This document shows, one piece after another, positions 1 to 13,223 of a stretch of 64,000 nucleotides of DNA. This stretch comes from Vespula vulgaris. Its lineage: Eukaryota; Arthropoda; Insecta; Hymenoptera; Vespidae. The position numbers were made by a program, and so were the translations under genes. The notes beneath the pieces are model-generated. The model had not been told where the DNA came from. It saw nothing but the letters and a program-made list of their open reading frames with translations, and made no database searches. The stretch is taken from the NCBI RefSeq assembly GCF_905475345.1, contig NC_066600.1:4947001-5011000 (forward strand), read 5' to 3'. Each line of letters begins with the position of its first letter. Position 1 is the first letter of the stretch.

Positions 1-1297
1 GTTTTATAGTTATTTGATCTTCTACTTGCGCTATTTCAACGTTAAAAGCACGAATCACGAAACCTGCAGTTTTTATATTATTAGGAAGTAGTAACGTGCA
101 TAAAAAATTCTCATAATCTCTTTTCCTAGAAATAGAAAATGTTAAAACATTATAACATGACAGATGAAAATCAAGGCACAATTAGAAAAATAGAAAAAAT
201 AATCAATTTCTTGTTATAATATAATTTACTTTTTTTATAGTTTGATACTAGCATTGTATTCAATGAGCATACCTAACCAATTCCAAACAATATTCAGCAG
301 GTGACTGCTTTTTCATTGTGCTCATACAACGAAAACATTGTCTTACAATATTTTTATTAACAAGTAATGAGCAAGTCGTCATTTTATATTTTTTGTGTTA
401 ATTTTTTTAATATAAAAATATAGTATATTTCTACACCATTTCGCACGTGCGCAAATCATGAAACGCCATTTTTGTATAGAAATATATGTTAACCTATTTT
501 AATGTTGTATTATTGTACATATATACGTAAATAATCATAAACATTCTATATGAAGCTGATTTAAATTGTTCTTACACATAATGTTTCGAATATATGCTTG
601 GCATAACAAAATATTACGTTGGTCAAAAAATAATCTCGAAATTTTTAATATTTTATAACTAAATAAACAATATTACTATCTTTTAAAATTCTCTTTTGAA
701 AATTTAAACTTTCAATTTAATGTTTAATGTAAAAAATAAATCAGTCTGTTTGAAATATTGAAATTATCATTGTCATCAATTGTTTATTTACATATATAAA
801 ATACTGAAAGTGCAATATTATTTATTGGACAACCAAATAAAAGGTAATTAATATACGTAATATCTATCTTCTTTATTATAAATTAATTTTCCTTGAAAGG
901 TTGAAATAAAAGTTACAAAATATATTCAAAATATATTTATTCAATATTTTCTAGAATGAAATTGATCGAAATTGTATATATAAAATATAATAATATAAGA
1001 TAATACTTTCTTTGTAATCGATATCAATATAAATATATATTACAAAAGCAAAGAAGTTCATGCGGTTTTTAATTGAATTATATGTAAGAATGTATTGTTA
1101 TGACTTAAAGATCCTAAATTTTTATGTTTATCATATAACAAAGATTATATATCAGTTAATCAATATACTTTAACTTGATATGTACTTTTATATTATAAAT
1201 TTAAACACTTAAAATATTAGTTAAATTTAATATAATTTCACCATATTTTGTTTATGAATTTAAACTTTGTTTTAAAATTTGAAAAGTATGCCATACA

Positions 1298-1483
1298 ATG
1301 TGTATAGCATTTAGAGAAGATATTGTAAAAGAACATACTACAAAAAAGTGCTTTAAAAAATTTTCTTCTGATGATGAATTAGATAAAGATTCATCCTATT
1401 CAAAGGATGACCTTCCATCATTAATAATAGACAATTACGTGTTATTATTGAAAATAATTCAAAAGAATAATTATATAAAATAA
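1298..1483 (+). other. Short acidic open frame, possible coding relic
   Basis: A 61-codon frame from an ATG. It has a lysine-rich start, a Ser/Asp-rich acidic middle (residues about 23-38) and a hydrophobic stretch near the end. Acidic, serine-rich stretches like this occur in the N-terminal part of piggyBac-type transposases, but no catalytic motif follows, so that link is only a guess. There is no flanking splice evidence. It may be a chance frame in AT-rich DNA. Confidence 0.15.
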
Positions 1484-2590
1484 TAAACAATGATAACTAA
1501 AAAACTAGTACAATTCCTTGTTTTTAGTTATTTTAATATGACATTCATATGTCAATCATTTTTCTTATTATTCTTACCATGTACTAATACAATAATAATG
1601 AAAAATATCTTTATATTATATTTATTATTATAATTATATTTTAAATATATATCTTAAAATATTTGTTGAGATTAAATTACATGGAACCCTCTTTAAACAC
1701 ATTTTAACTATGTATCATATATGTATTATAACAGTATAACTTATTAAAAGAAACACTAGATAATTCAATTAATTTAGACATGCTCAAGTAATAATTCTTT
1801 TTAAAAAGTTAGTAGTACAACAGTCTCATTAATATTAACAACTCTTATGATTTTTATTAATACCGCAAAGTAGCTTCAACATTTAGAATAAAATGCTTAT
1901 TTTATATCTATACACAAATATATATATATATAAATTTATAGATTTCCTTTGAAATATATATATGAATGAATTTTTTCGCGATCAGTTAATTACAAATAAT
2001 CTTACTTACAAATAATCTTATTATTCATTATTCTTATTATTTATATGAAATGTAGTATATAATATGATCAATGGATTGCAGATAGAAAGTTTGACAAAGT
2101 ATTATATTCATTGTTAATTTTATGTAAAAAAATCTTAATCATTTATATAATAAATCAATATAATGTAATAATTGAATGTTGAATATTTAAACATGACAAA
2201 TATTCTCTTTTTATCTCATTTTCATTCTTAATGATTTAATTAACACGGCCAAAAATAATAGCATATTAGTTGTTAATAAACTATATAAATATATATTTTA
2301 TCCGTATACTTATATAAAAATAAAAATAATTGCTTAAAACAGTATTAACAATGAGTCAGTATAATTAAAACTGAACTAAATATATATATATATATATATT
2401 GTATACTAAGTATACTAATAGAGTAGTATAGCTTGTAACATATATAGATAGTATACTGTATAAGTTGATTAACAATTACCTTTACTTCATATCCTTATTA
2501 TACGGATAATAAGATTAGAGTTGTTTTATAAGATATAATAGTAGTTACATTTTATGATATTACAATAGCTTATAATATATAAAATCTTAC

Positions 2591-2629
2591 ACACACGCGC
2601 GCACGCACACACATACACGCACACACACC
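2591..2629. repeat. CA/CG microsatellite
   Basis: Imperfect CA dinucleotide run with CG and TA interruptions, about 110 bases beyond the stop codon of the reductase gene. Confidence 0.85.
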
Positions 2630-2693
2630 ATATATGTTGTAGACAGTATTTAATATTGACATATTAGTCTGTATCAAATATTGCACAGACAAT

Positions 2694-2699
2694 TTTATT
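2694..2699 (-). terminator. Candidate polyadenylation signal of the reductase gene
   Basis: AATAAA read on the minus strand, about 41 bases past the stop codon at 2740. It is the first canonical hexamer after the stop. Confidence 0.5.
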
Positions 2700-2739
2700 T
2701 GATATAAATTTATAAAATATTCAAATCATTAATTAAAAT

Positions 2740-5700
2740 TCAACTCCAAACATCGCTGGAATAACGTTTTTGCGAATCCATTTTCTTAATGTATGCTGCT
2801 GCTTCTTTATCTGACATATTTCCTTTTTCCATTACAACTTTTAGTAATATATTATGTACATCACGAGCCATATTCCTAGCATCACTGTAAACAAATAAAT
2901 ATGTAAATATTTATGAAGCAAATTTAATAATTTAAGAAAAAAAATTAAGAAGTAAAATAGATAAAAATATACAAAATTTTAATTTATACTAACCCACAGA
3001 CATATATATGACCATTTTGTTCACCAATGACTCTCCATATTTCTTCTTTATTATTTTCAAGTAAATGTGTTACATATACTTTCTGAGGCTGATCTCTGCT
3101 AAATGCAATATGTAATTTTAACATGCCGCTTTTTACATATTCTTTTAATTCTTCTTTATACAAATAATCTTCGTTCTTCTTTCTGCATCCAAAATATAAA
3201 ATCGTATCACCCACTTCTTTACCTTCCTTTTTAGCTAAGTCTCGTTCTTGTATGAAAGCTCTAAATGGTGCTAAACCAGTTCCAGGTCCAATCATAATAA
3301 TTGGAGTAGTCAATCGTGATGGTAAACGAAATTGTGATTTTCGTACAAATATAGGAACGAGGCAAGGTGGGTCCGAAGGATGTTTTTCTTTTAACCAACT
3401 GGTTGTTACTCCTTTGTTAATTCTACCTGTTGGTGTTTTATATTCTACAACAACTGCAGTAATATGTATCGCGTTTGGATGAAGCTAAAAAAAAATTAAG
3501 TGTTTAAATATACAACACATATTAAAATAGTCATATTATATAGATATAAGAAGAAAAAGTTACTATCATTCAGGTTTGAGTATCTTTTTAACCCTACTAA
3601 AGGTATGTTTTTTACCTTCGGCGATGAAGAAATGGAGTAGTAACGGCATTGTAATCGTGGTAAAATTTCACATAAATGATCCAAAGATGGTTTCAGACTA
3701 GGAATGTCTTCTAAGATGTGTACAATATTTCTGTTTGCTTGTACTACCCATTGTTGATAAGCAGCTTTACCTTCAGCACTAGTAGAGGCCATTAATTTTA
3801 ATTTTTCTTTATCAACTGGATCACTAGCATATTCTGATAACTCTTTTAAAATATGAGTTCTTGGATTACTAGTTATATCTAAATAATGAGTTAAAGCAGT
3901 TCTATATGTACAAGGACATGGGAATGGATGCTTTTTAGTAGATTCCTCTGAAATTGCAAATTTATAAAATTAATATAAAATTCTATGTTATATCTATTAA
4001 ATATAATTATTTTCTTTATAAAACATACCATCTGTATTAGTAAGAGTGAATACGGTATTTAAATCAATACCACATTTTTCTCCAATTTTATTTACCAACT
4101 CTGTACTATTAACAGGATATACAGCTAAATGGTCGCCAGATTCATAACGCATCTTAGATGCTTCTATATCAAACTCAATATGCATACAAGATCGTTCAGA
4201 TGTTGGGCCATGTAATTCTTTGTTTATTTTGACTGGTGCCAAGAAAGGATTTTTAGCATCATATGGTCTGTACAAAAGCAAACATAAAATATAAATTTTA
4301 TTAAACTCATAAAATTGCAAATTATACTATAATTAAAAAAAAGAAAAATATTGATATATAAAAAAATTATTATTTATAAAATATCCTTGTATGAATAGGA
4401 TCTTACGGTCTTTGGTTCTTAAAAGAATGAAGACGTGCTATTTCTCCGGTATAAATACGTTCAGGCAGGATATCAACATGTTCCGTTAATTTATATTGTC
4501 TAATACTAACATCTTCTCCTGTACCTTCAATACCAAAGAATTCACAGACAGCTGGCCAAAACTTGTCTTTCCAAGTAATAAAATCATCTTCTATACTGTA
4601 ACAATAAATTTACAATTACAATGTGAAAATACAATTTTTGAATGTTTGTAAACATGATCATGTTATAAATGAACCAATAATTATTTTCTTACTTGGCATC
4701 ATCATCACCTAATCCCAAATCAAAAACACGGGTAGCACCCAATTGTTCCAATCTGTGATCAACATATATAGCCACCTCATTGTAATGTTCGTAAGTTTTG
4801 TTTCCAAGTCCGAATACCTATATAAAATGGAAGAATATTTTATAATCGTTGCAATTTTTATTCGATTCTTTGAACTTAATATTTCTAACTAAAATAATTT
4901 AAATTTAAATATGAATACCCTAACTTCCGGTTTACGATATAATACTAAGGAGCGACACAACGTGGCGCTGCTCCAGTGGACCAATGTGTTCACTAATCGA
5001 CCAAACATTTTAACTTCATATCCACGAAATTAGTAGTGGTGTGCAAATTTATCAAATATATAGTTATGAGAAATTACACCTCTCGTCTGATCATAACATT
5101 ATTTCAATCGATTTATTTTTGAACTTGCAAAACTAATAGGTCACTTATGAATACAAAGGATGTATATATTAAACATATATATGTATAACTATACCCAGTG
5201 CTTATATAACTTAAATGGACATGTTGAAAGTCAAAGATATTATGTAAGTATACGAGCTGTGTTCAATGTGTGCATCTAATTCGTTTTAACCTAATGGATA
5301 TCCCTATGATTGCTCCGGTTAGTATGAATATAAAGGTTATGTCAGGCAACGTTAAAGTTACGAGAAATGACGTAATTTCCGGATAGAAATATTAGTTGGC
5401 ACTGCGATCGTATTAAGAGTTATATTGTTAGAAAATTTAATAGTTTCTCAACGAATGTAAATGTATATATTGTGATCTATAATTTTATCAAATTTTATTT
5501 AGCACATATACCTTTGTTAAAGTGTGTCTATATATGTTACATGTAAATCAAAGTTTGTTACAGCATATTATATTTATATGTAGAACAATACATACTGAAT
5601 AATTTAGGCCTGTAAGATCTGGATCTCCATTCTTCAGCCAATCAACAAATTCCATCGCATTGTCTGTAGGATCACCTTCTCCATATGTGGCTAAACAAAA

Positions 5701-6267
5701 TACTGCGAGGCTATTTTTGATTTTTTTCATATGCGTTAGTTCTTCCTATTAAGATAATCGAAAAACAATAAATAATGTGATATCCTAATCTCTGAATTTT
5801 ATAAATTATATGATTCATTGCTTACCATTTCACATTCCTCTGGATCTGCAACCATACCTTTCAGTTTATATCGGATACCTTCCTTAGCTAATCGACCTGC
5901 AAATTCTTCACCAGTTCCAGTTTGACTACCATAAAATACAACTAAACTTCGTCCAGATGATATTAACTTTTTTATAAAAGAATTTTCTGATGGTGTTAAC
6001 GATGTAAATGATGTTGGTCTAAAGAAAGAAAAAAAAAATCCATTATAAGAATATTTACTTTCATAGAAAATTTGATAAATATGATAATTACTGGATGGAG
6101 TATGATTTAACAGCAGGTGTATAATCTTCTTGCTTATTTCTGCGCATAAGCCACCATATAGCTGCCAAAAGTAGAGTTCCAAGTAGAAGTATATCTAAAG
6201 TACTATAAGAAGACTCGTCAACAGTCTCCATTTTGTTCTCATTTTCTATAACTGGAGAACCACCCAT
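2740..6267 (-). CDS. Cpr: NADPH-cytochrome P450 reductase (9 coding exons, 679 aa)
   Basis: Membrane flavoprotein of the endoplasmic reticulum that passes electrons from NADPH through FAD and FMN to microsomal P450s and heme oxygenase. Coding exons in order: 6267-6092, 6018-5826, 5745-5596, 4817-4693, 4595-4407, 4267-4029, 3947-3616, 3484-2994, 2884-2740. They total 2040 bases with matching phases. Residues 24-41 form the N-terminal membrane anchor. The FMN-binding signature GSQTGTGEE starts at 89 and TYGEGDPTDNA at 143. The FAD-binding RYYSISSSP starts at 459 and the NADPH-binding GPGTGLAPFR at 534. The protein ends D-V-W-S, so the penultimate Trp that stacks on the flavin is present. Length is typical of the family. 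An acceptor-like CAG at 6301-6303 precedes the ATG, so an upstream non-coding exon is likely. Identity is very secure; exon borders are inferred by eye. Confidence 0.97.
4930..5060. other. GC-richer island inside a reductase intron
   Basis: The intron 4818-5595 is longer than its neighbours and holds a less AT-rich stretch. Around 4949-4977 an inverted repeat (GGAGCG ... CGCTGCTCC) could form a hairpin. No open frame was found. It may be an intronic regulatory site or an old insertion. Confidence 0.25.
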
Positions 6268-6303
6268 TCTTACTGCCTTTGGTTGTGATGCGTCTGCAAT
6301 CTG

Positions 6304-8560
6304 CGATCAAAATATATTGTTTTTAGATTGCATTAATAACATTAATACACGAGTTAGATTATTCATATTACTCGTGTTGTAGATAAGTATTGTATCAAGA
6401 AAAGATGCTTCCGGAAAACTAAAATTATAAAAATATGTATAGATTACTAATTATTATCGTTATATCGCATTAAACTCTAGAATAGATTACAATAAAATAG
6501 ATATTTTCTCATTGTCATTTTTGATTATGATAACAAAACATATATAAACAAAAAGAATGTTCAACATTTTATTATCTTTGCTGCTATGAATTAAATCTCA
6601 AATATAGCTTTCGATTGATAAGACGAAAGTATTAATGTTGAGCTTAGTTTTACAGTTAAGAAAAATTACGATTTAAACTATTAATTGTATCAATTGTCAA
6701 GTACTAAGGATAATTAGTAATTATGTTTATTTGTGTTATCACTTATCTCAACCCTTTTTTGTTTGATTTTGGATTTAAGAAATTTCTTTAATTGTCAAGC
6801 GAAAAATATTTAGAAAAATGAAGAAAAGAAATATAATTGATATTGCAATGTCAGGCATTACATTTGCAATTAGATTTTATTATGTAAGATGTGATATAAG
6901 ATCTATAAAGTATTAACAAGTTAACGGATTTATTATTTAAAAAGGGGATTAGGAAATGATACATGTACTTATATATGATATAATACTTTCGATTGTTATT
7001 CATAAAGTAGCAATATCATCTTGCGTTTTTTGTAGTATAGTCATTTCTTAAATTCATGCGCGATTTTTCCACATTTCGACATAACCTGTAATTTTTTAAA
7101 ACAATTAACTATCAGAAGTTCCTTATTAAATTTATTATACAACATATTATACAACCAATCGTTGAATGTGGAACATTACGTTTTTATCAAGAACAGGTCG
7201 TTATGTTATTTATTACAGAAGTTATACACTACACGAGTAGTATGTAATAACGTGTCGAGAACGACACGTGTTGAAAAAAAATACATATGATTGAATTGAA
7301 AGAAATTGATAGAAACAGTATCAATCGATTGTAATTTTTATTTGATAAAGGATAATTACGCAATTAGTATAAGAGTAATATCTAATATCATAATGATTTA
7401 ATACGTTCTAATAGAAAGAATAATGATATAATAAAATATATCCTAATAATTCATTGAATTTTTAAGGATTTGTATGTAATAATAAACGACAAAGTTAAGA
7501 TAATTCATAGATAAATATATTAATTTTATAATATTTATGTTTTATTCACTGATAATATTGAATTTTATGTTTTTGAAAACATATCGCATATTAATAAAAA
7601 ATTCAGAAATTAAGATTTTTTATTCGCGTGGAGTAAACGATTTCAATAGACTGAATCATCGTATATATTAATGTTACTGATTTGATATATTTCATGAGTT
7701 AATACCAACTTTATCAAATCGTTAAAAAAAATTCAAACGAAAACAAAAGCGCTTTTCATTTTTTTTTTAAAATATTTTTGGTGATATTGTAATATTTTAC
7801 AATTTCGATGGATTGTTTCAACTTTTTTGCACTTTGAACCTCTTTCTAAGCTTTATCTATAAGTATATGTAGATTGGTGTGTGATATTAAAAGATAACGT
7901 ATAATGATATTAAAAGATAACAAAAAATTAACGGTAACGTTTTCGTAGAAAAATGACAATGGTGAAAGTTCTTCTGTTATTTATTGATATCGTTATTTTT
8001 GTCATTAATATAATTTATATTTTCTTATCTTCGCGGTGGCTTTAAATAAACTTCATTTTTATCATTTCGTTAATACTCATTTACATAATTATATAATTGC
8101 AAAAAAAATCATGCAATGTATAGAAGGTAATGTAAGTTGAAAATAAAACGTAGGAAGATCGCAGCGTTTAAGAAAAGTTAGACCGAATATCAAAAGTTTT
8201 TGTTTTTATAAATCGATGGTGCAATCGTTAGAAATTTCTGAAGTAAAAACTTGTATTCCATGATAAGACGTATTATTTATTGATGTATAATTTGGAAAAT
8301 GTGTTCACACATGCCTGGATAAATGACGCCATGATATGTACTTGGAATCAAGGATGAACATTTTCGATAGATGCTAATATTCGTTATCTTAATGCATTTT
8401 TAAAAGTGCATACAATTTGTTTTTAATTAAGGAAATATTCATTTCTTACCGGTAAATCCATTTCGTGATAACAAACGGAATGGGAATCCGTTAATATGCG
8501 ATCTATTGTAGAAAATCAACCTTTATCTTTTTGATGGTTATGACAAACGAATTGATATGT
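6304..8560. other. Upstream region of the reductase gene
   Basis: No coding sequence seen. The region probably contains the first intron and leader of the reductase transcript. It holds an 8-base inverted repeat with an E-box at 7250-7270 (listed separately). The rest is A/T-rich with no recognisable repeat. Confidence 0.5.
7250..7270. promoter_or_regulatory. Perfect 8-base inverted repeat with CACGTG E-box
   Basis: ACGTGTCG (7250-7257), a 4-base loop, then CGACACGT (7262-7269). Bases 7265-7270 spell the palindromic E-box CACGTG, a binding site for bHLH factors. It lies about 1 kb upstream of the reductase ATG. Function is inferred only from the motif. Confidence 0.3.
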
Positions 8561-8690
8561 AAATAAAAATGAAAACGAAACAATCAAATACATGCAACGT
8601 GTCGCGCACTACTGACGGAAAATCGACGGTTTCTGCCAGTCCAAATCATAACAATTCGTGCTTTTGCGCATGCGCGTGTGTAAATCTTCC
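8560..8690. promoter_or_regulatory. CpG-containing promoter-like block with a consensus NRF1/Ewg site
   Basis: This short block has many CpG dinucleotides in an otherwise CpG-poor region. Bases 8665-8676 read TGCGCATGCGCG, a full match to the palindromic NRF1 (insect Erect wing) consensus YGCGCAYGCGCR. A GAGA/CT tract follows at once. The pattern suggests a broad housekeeping promoter, most simply that of the reductase gene on the minus strand via a non-coding first exon. The start site itself cannot be seen. Confidence 0.4.
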
Positions 8691-8702
8691 CTCATTACTC
8701 GA

Positions 8703-8706
<4 letters not shown>

Positions 8707-8751
<45 letters not shown>

Positions 8752-8857
8752 CTTTTTTCCTTTTATCTCTCTTTCTCTCCCTTTTTTCTCCTTTTTTCTT
8801 TTTGTTTCCCTTTTTTCTCCTTTTATCTCTCTCTCTCTCTCTCTCTCCCTCTCTCGT
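8707..8857. repeat. CT/GA microsatellite cluster
   Basis: Two CT dinucleotide runs (about 8707-8746 and 8826-8853) joined by C/T-only sequence. Open frames across it are repeats, not genes. GA tracts near promoters can bind GAGA factor in insects. Confidence 0.9.
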
Positions 8858-8954
8858 TTACTTTTTCAACTCACTCAACGTAACATTGTTCGTAATGGCA
8901 AATAAACAAGTCATTTCCTACGTAGTTGCTTTCGTCATAAATTTTATCTTATAA

Positions 8955-11870
8955 CGTTACGCTTTTCTAACATGAAAGCTATACATGCACTATTAACTAT
9001 AGCTAAACGTGCATTCTTATTTGCTGCGTCATATATTAGATAATGTAATTACACCTACTAAATGAGATGAATTATAAAATGAAAAGATATCATATTTCAG
9101 TATTTTTTCTTGGAAGTCACGGAGATCACAATGTCCTATCAAACGACTTCAGATTGATATTATCTGAATGACGGGAACTATTTTTTTTTTATATTTTTTC
9201 TTTTTGCTTTCTTTTTTATCTTTCTTTTTATTTTTCTTTCTTCATTTTTTTTAAGGTAAGGTCTTTAGATTATTGAATATATTAAAGTATATATTATAAA
9301 TGATATAATAGCGTACAATACAAATATAACAGAGCAATGATTCGCGACATGAGTTTATTATAAGAATATTGTGAAATATTTTGCAATATCTTCTTACGAA
9401 AAAAATAATTTCCGATTGACTTTATATCTGTAATATAGTAAACAAACGCTATCTCTGTCTCGATGAAAAAAAAGAAAAAAAAAAAAAGAAAATACGAGAT
9501 CAATAACCGGAATCAAGCTGAAATCAATTTATGATTTATGTTTATAATTGGCAAAAATTTTTATTTACTTGTAACACAATAGTATTGGTTTACCATATTT
9601 TAAAAATTTTGTTCATCCATATAAAGACAGCGTTTGTTATTAAATTCAAGATTTTTTTCCAATCTTACTTTTTTTAAAAAAATTATGATGAGCTTATTTA
9701 TTTTGCAATATAATCAGCAGTTAATAGAATATACCAGTCGATTTCGTAATGGTAGGGAGAAGATTCCCCTTCCATTTATTTTACATTATCTCTCTATTGG
9801 GAGGTGTATCACATCTTCGTACGAATGAATAGATAATTTTTTTTGATTTTTCATGGAAGAATAATTTTCAATACGTTATCCTGTTACTAATCATGCGCAG
9901 TAAAGAAGCAATATTAATGTGAGCTGAAAGATATGTTAGTTCATTAGCTCGTATTTAATAATTTTACCCATTAATTTTTTCTGTTGGATTAGTTGGTTAA
10001 TAATTGAAAATTTTTTTCGCAAAAAATAATTGGTAAGATAATATGTATAAATTGTTTTATTAAAAGATCGTATATTATTGGAGTTGGTCTATAAGTAATG
10101 TCGAAATTTTTAATATTATTTATTTAAATATGCGACAATAAAAATATGTGCGTTATATATACTTAATATATGATATATAATATTTATTTTTTATTTTGAA
10201 TAATAATAATTTATCTATCATTGATAATCATCGTAAGATAAAACCGTATTGAAAATTTTGTAGTATCTTTTTCCTTTTTTTAAGCAAAAATGATAACAAA
10301 AAAATAAAATATCATTTCTATTAAGAAATACGAAATTCTAAGTAATATAATTTGTGTCATTAACGTGTATTCGTTTAAATAAAAAAAATAGAAAAAAATC
10401 GACTTTCATCGTGCCATTTCTAGTGAAAGAAAAATCAACTCAACGAAGAAAGTGAAAGTTTTATATTTTTCCGATGTAATGAAAGCGATGGAATAAGAGC
10501 AATGTTTGAAAAAGATTATAAAAATCTGTATTATTATCAAGTTTTATTAGATGATAATAAATATTATAGATCCATATGTGAAATTTACGTGAGAGATAAG
10601 AATTCAAATGTGTGTGTGTGTATTCGTATGTAAATCGATAAAAATTTAGAGACCAATTCATTAAATCAAGGATATTTTTTATCATTCTATATTTTATCGA
10701 TGTCATCTGTTTTTCAATATGACTTTCAAACAACTTTCCGTATGTTCTCAAAATAAAGAGAAGAGTATAAAAGATGTTTATATACGAAACTACCTGAGAT
10801 ATTCAAAAATCCTTTTGTAAATCTTTAATACATGTATGTTTCTATTTATTCTATTGTCCATAAACAACTTTAAAAATAATTGACATTGAAACAGATTTTT
10901 TTTATAGACCTTTTCATTTTTTAAACTATACTTTTTTATTTAAAATAATTAGTCAATGAATTCATTTCAGTTGAGAATTCGTCTTTTTATTAAGTACAAT
11001 ATTATGCTAACAAAAATACGTCAATATATAAAAAAAGAAAAAGAAAAAAATATAAAATATCGAAATGACAATAAAATATCGAAACAAATGTCATATTAAT
11101 CAGAATATTACATCTTTTGAATTTTAAATGGAAACTACGAGATTCAACCTACATATTAATAACTGTATAGATATGCCTTTAGAAAATTGTTAATTATTGA
11201 TGACAAATATTACAATGAGTGATATAACAAAAGAATATGAAGTACAAGATTTTTGATTTGTCACTGCTAACAAATCCCTGTATAAAGCAATTATAAATTA
11301 GATTTTAAATAGATATGCATAACGATCAATAAAATTACAATATTTACAATGAATTTCTCGTAAATGATTTGATTAATACACACATATATTTATATAAAAT
11401 TCACAACTTTTATTTGGAACATTTGTTTATAAAATCAATAGGAATGGAGACATTTAGCCATATTATTTAAAATGAGATATTCACTATATAGGTGTATATC
11501 ATATGCATATGTCTTTTCTGCAATAAAAAGATTAAAAAAACGTTTTTTAAACATAACGAAATCAACTCCAAACATGAGTAATTGTGCTTATTATAAAAGA
11601 AATAATTATCTTATTAATGATATTTATAAATATGGTAAAGAAATCATTTGCAATTACGTTATTGATTTGGTTATTAATCAGATCATTCACAGAACGTTTA
11701 TTAACTGATGTAATTCTATTAATCGATATGCTTATCCATGTAAAGTCTAATTTACAATTGCTTTCTAGAGAAATTTCTCAATAGTGATAAATCATAAATT
11801 TGTCGTCTATATTCTTTTGTTCACTGTTATATCGAGCTTATTAGGTATAGCCAAGGAAAAATGTTTTTTT
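8955..11870. other. AT-rich intergenic DNA without recognised genes
   Basis: Contains poly-T runs (9180-9250) and an A-rich run (9470-9490). Short open frames here have no splice context, no recognisable domain and ordinary AT-driven composition. I see no gene or repeat family. Confidence 0.55.
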
Positions 11871-11879
11871 GTTTTGCTA

Positions 11880-12118
11880 CTAAAATGGCGTCCGCAATGG
11901 TACCGAAATTTTTTAACGCTTAATTGGGAATAATTTAAATTCTTGTAAAAAAAAGAAAAAAAGATATCACAACAGTGAAACTGATCTCAAAGCCATGAAC
12001 AACATTTTATCAAACTGAAAAAGAAAATATACAATAGTCAGCATGCATCATTCCACGAATATATTGGTAGATATAAAAATCGAAGGATAATCGTCTAGAC
12101 ACAGATCATTTCTTCAAG
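11880..12118 (+). promoter_or_regulatory. Possible promoter and non-coding first exon of the 79-aa gene
   Basis: A less AT-rich stretch with AAAATGGCGTCC at about 11882. It ends in a good donor, TTCAAG followed by GTATGT at 12119. It lies about 500 bases upstream of the small two-exon gene on the same strand. The assignment as its leader exon is an inference from position and the donor site. Confidence 0.25.
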
Positions 12119-12621
12119 GTATGTAAGTTATCGTGATCTTTTTCTTCTAAAGTATAGATTTTTTCGATAAATTACAAATAAATTAATCCTTAACGGTCGA
12201 AAGACCACACGTAATGGCCCGTCTCGCTTATATATGGTCACACAAAAAGTCACACGTAATGACTATCATATTTGTATTATAAATAACTAATGCTTTTATT
12301 ATCATAAATATTTTCTTTATATTCAGGCAGTATTTTTTTGCCTTGTAGATATATGTTATACCTCTTTCTTCGTGTGTATTATCACTAGTCGTTAAAAACT
12401 AAACATAAGTGAAAACAATATTCTTTTTTTATATTTTAAATCGAAACATTTTAATTAGAAAAGAATCTTTTTCATATACATGTCTCAATTAAATAATTTT
12501 ACATAGAGCAATTTAAGAAATTTTCTCTTTGTAAATACATATGTAATCTACATAAATAGGAATTGGCCATAAATCTGTATTGTATTATTGAAGAAGTTAC
12601 GTGACAAAAAAAGGAGTCATC

Positions 12622-13223
12622 ATGTCAGGATCATCGGGACAAAATAATACCGATTTTCGGTCGATAAAATATTGTAAAGTAAGCAAAATTTGACTTTACT
12701 TCGTGACCTTTTGTTATATTTATTTTGATAATATGGTTCAGGTAGAAAAATTCATTCATTGTCCTAAGTTGTTTCAAATTATAAGCGAGGAAGTTTACCG
12801 GATTTTATTTGTATTTCTATTATTTAATATTCAAGATACTTCAATATCTTCTTTCTTACACCACATATTCGTCATTTTTATGCGCAATAATATACTATTA
12901 TATTATTTGATACTAAATAAGTTACATAACTAAATCGAAAAAGTATATAAGTTTAATGCTCTCTATATATAGAATAATGGAAATACGTTAACTTACATTG
13001 AACACATCGCATTGAATCATACGATGATGCAAAATTTCAGACTGGGAAAATGGAGGAAGGCGGAATTGGAAGGGTCAAAGTTCGACAGACAAATGCTAAT
13101 GGCAATGACAATGACGAAAAGAGGAAATGGCCGGCATTGTGTGACGCGAATCCGTATATAGTCGATCTTTTGAATAATCTTTTCAAAAAGGAAGAAACAC
13201 CCAACGAGTCACCGACTGATTAA
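12622..13223 (+). CDS. Small conserved-looking two-exon gene, 79 aa, family not recognised
   Basis: Exon 1 is 12622-12678 (19 codons) and ends at AAA before GTAAGC. Exon 2 is 13041-13223 (61 codons with stop) and begins after an ATTTCAG acceptor. Both junctions are phase 0. The predicted protein is hydrophilic. It starts with a Ser/Gly/Asn-rich segment, has a Gly-rich piece near residues 25-28 and a charged Asn/Asp/Lys stretch at 35-49, then KWPALCDANPYIVDLL (residues about 49-64) followed by an acidic tail. There is no signal peptide or membrane segment. Codons in exon 2 are much richer in G and C than the surrounding DNA, which argues for real coding constraint. I do not recognise the family and assign no function. 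The upstream start is uncertain: other 5' exons could exist. Confidence 0.55.

Larger units (their letters stand above)
1..2690. other. AT-rich intergenic DNA left of the reductase gene
   Basis: I see no convincing gene here. The stretch is dominated by A/T runs and short TA repeats (for example 2379-2400). A CA-rich microsatellite with CG interruptions lies at about 2591-2629. One short acidic open frame at 1298-1483 is listed separately. Confidence 0.6.

Noticed and set aside
3252..3482. Plus-strand open frame
   Set aside because: It is antisense to an exon of P450 reductase, whose motifs are clear on the other strand.
8569..8954. Two overlapping plus-strand open frames rich in Ser, Leu and Phe
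   Set aside because: They are translations of the CT microsatellite, without any domain.
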